From contig JASEHK010000107.1 in the NCBI GenBank assembly GCA_030018875.1, positions 1 to 5,658 on the forward strand: a stretch of 5,658 nt of DNA, read 5' to 3'. Below are positions 4,840 to 5,658 of this stretch, piece after piece. The position numbers and the translations under genes were made by a program. Under the pieces are notes generated by a model. It worked only from the letters and a program-made list of their open reading frames with translations, ran no database searches and was not told the origin of the DNA. Numbering within the stretch: position 1 is the first letter of the stretch; the number at the start of each line of letters is the position of its first letter. The DNA comes from Endomicrobiia bacterium (lineage in GTDB: Bacteria; Elusimicrobiota; Endomicrobiia; PHAN01).

Positions 4840-5658
4840 TTAATTCTTTTTGATGATTTTTTCATAAAGTTTTTCGTGCAGATAAATCATTCTCTCGACA
4901 CTGAAGCGCCCGCCGCCGACGATTTGTTCCGTCGAGAAATCAAGAGCGGCGCGGCCAATACGCGAGGCAAGCGTTTTATCGTTCATAAGTCTGACGACGG
5001 CGGCGGCAAGGGCATCAGGATTTGCCGGCGGCGACAGAAGCCCGGTTTCGCCGTCTCTGATGAGGTCGGGAATGCCCTGTACGAAAGTGGCGACTATCGG
5101 CTTGGCCAGATACATCGCCTCGACGATGGTTCTTCCCATACCTTCGTTCAGCGACGGCTGGACGTAAAAATCCATCGCGTTGAGCATATCGTAAACGTCG
5201 TCGCGGGCGCCGGCGAAAATCACTCTGCCGCCGACGCCGAGCCGCCGGGCAATATCTTCGAGGCGCGGTTTAAGCGAGCCGTCTCCGACGACAAGAAAGT
5301 AAATATCGCCGGACGAATGCCGTCGGCCTTGCGATGAGGACGAGGAGGGCGAGCGCGCAAAAGCATTGAGTACCAACGGCGCGGCGCGGACGAAGTATTC
5401 CACGCCCTTGACTTTTTCAAGGCGCGCGACGGCGCCGACGACAAGAGCATTTTCTGGAACATTTAATGATTCTCGTACTTTTAATCCCCCTTCTTTTCCC
5501 TCTTTCATAAAGAGCCTGTCCTGGTATTGTCGAAGGAGCGCCCCGGGGGAATTTATTTCCACTCCGCTGTGAATAACCGTCCACTGTTGCGGTTTTCCGA
5601 CGCCGAAAAAGAGCGATTCGTTTTTCTCCCCCTCGGTCAGGGCGACGAGGGAGTCGCT
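4840..5658 (-). CDS. GT4-family (GT-B fold) glycosyltransferase, C-terminal part (5' end outside window)
   Basis: The frame is open from the right edge to the TAA at 4840 and gives 272 residues. A GTG at 5562 is only an internal valine: the reading continues upstream through WTVIHSGVEINSP, the standard linker ahead of the nucleotide-sugar-binding domain of this family. Later motifs include VVGAVARLEKVKGVEYF (residues 73-89 counted from the edge), FLVVGDGSLKPRLE (121-134), VIFAGARDDV (146-155), and the GT4 E-x7-E signature EGMGRTIVE, with E172 and E180. The block ends GIPDLIRDGETGLL. Both signature glutamates are intact, so retaining transfer from a nucleotide sugar to a growing glycan is expected, in the cytoplasm or at the membrane face. 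Two oddities are seen: an AT-rich patch with A-ending codons near 5453-5515, and a serine-rich insert near 5308-5352. Donor and acceptor cannot be told. Confidence 0.94.
   Translation of the reverse strand, partial: SDSLVALTEGEKNESLFFGVGKPQQWTVIHSGVEINSPGALLRQYQDRLFMKEGKEGGLKVRESLNVPENALVVGAVARLEKVKGVEYFVRAAPLVLNAFARSPSSSSSQGRRHSSGDIYFLVVGDGSLKPRLEDIARRLGVGGRVIFAGARDDVYDMLNAMDFYVQPSLNEGMGRTIVEAMYLAKPIVATFVQGIPDLIRDGETGLLSPPANPDALAAAVVRLMNDKTLASRIGRAALDFSTEQIVGGGRFSVERMIYLHEKLYEKIIKKN

Larger units (their letters stand above)
4679..4842. repeat. Outer imperfect inverted repeat enclosing the GT4-PHP intergenic region
   Basis: The 12-base arm at 4679-4690 (TAATACAAACGC) is matched at 11 of 12 positions by the reverse complement of the arm at 4831-4842 (GCGCTTGTATTA). 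In coding-strand RNA the single mismatch becomes a G-U pair. A shorter inner pair, TTAAG at 4699-4703 with CTTAA at 4825-4829, continues the fold toward the 105-bp element. One arm includes the TAA stop of the GT4 gene; the other ends three bases before the PHP start codon. The whole gap could therefore fold as one long nested hairpin, affecting readthrough or access to the PHP start. Whether the outer arms belong to the mobile element or were there before it cannot be told from one copy. Confidence 0.7.

Noticed and set aside
4677..4865. N-terminal extension of the PHP protein by 63 residues from an ATG at 4865
   Set aside because: The extension is translated from the palindromic repeat and overlaps the GT4 gene by 26 bp; a proper signal peptide begins at the ATG at 4676.
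4840..5562. Start of the glycosyltransferase at the GTG at 5562
   Set aside because: The same frame stays open upstream to the edge and encodes the conserved linker before the C-terminal GT4 domain, so the GTG is an internal codon.

Overview
The window is a stretch of a surface-glycan gene cluster from an unidentified bacterium. Every convincing gene lies on the minus strand, so transcription runs from high to low coordinates. The DNA is GC-rich except for a few patches. A signal-peptide-bearing enzyme and the gene set (polyprenyl-phosphate sugar-phosphate transferase, GT4 glycosyltransferase, PIG-L deacetylase, WbqC-like protein, ExeA/GspA-type ATPase) suggest a Gram-negative-type organism, possibly an uncultivated lineage. 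The dispersed 'GTCATTGCGAG' palindrome and the AAGAAGT heptamer array are of kinds I recall from several such phyla, but the window does not fix a taxon.

Layout in transcription order: (1) the 3' part of a GT4 glycosyltransferase (5658-4840, its start lies beyond the window); (2) a 163-bp intergenic region holding a 105-bp nested palindromic element inside a second, outer inverted repeat; (3) a PHP-family metallohydrolase with a signal peptide and an unusual transmembrane hairpin inside its catalytic domain (4676-3147); (4) a WbqC-like protein overlapping it by 4 bp (3150-2470); (5) an ExeA/GspA-type AAA ATPase resembling those of exosortase/PEP-CTERM polysaccharide loci (2427-1627); (6) a 271-bp intergenic region mostly filled by 30 in-register copies of a 7-bp repeat (1411-1620); (7) a PIG-L/LmbE zinc deacetylase (1355-732); (8) a MraY/WecA/TagO-family sugar-phosphate transferase overlapping it by 4 bp and running off the left edge (735-1).

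Inferred joint role: the WecA-like enzyme loads a sugar phosphate onto undecaprenyl phosphate, the GT4 enzyme extends the glycan, and the PIG-L enzyme deacetylates an N-acetylhexosamine in a precursor or lipid-linked intermediate. The WbqC-like protein may add or modify a substituent. The ATPase may serve assembly or export, and the PHP protein would act on the outer face of the inner membrane. The two ATGA overlaps (PHP/WbqC and PIG-L/WecA-like) point to translational coupling within pairs. Between the pairs sit repeat-rich spacers that could insulate or modulate expression.

The strongest candidates for something new are the split, membrane-anchored PHP enzyme, the nested palindrome in front of it, and the long 7-bp array.
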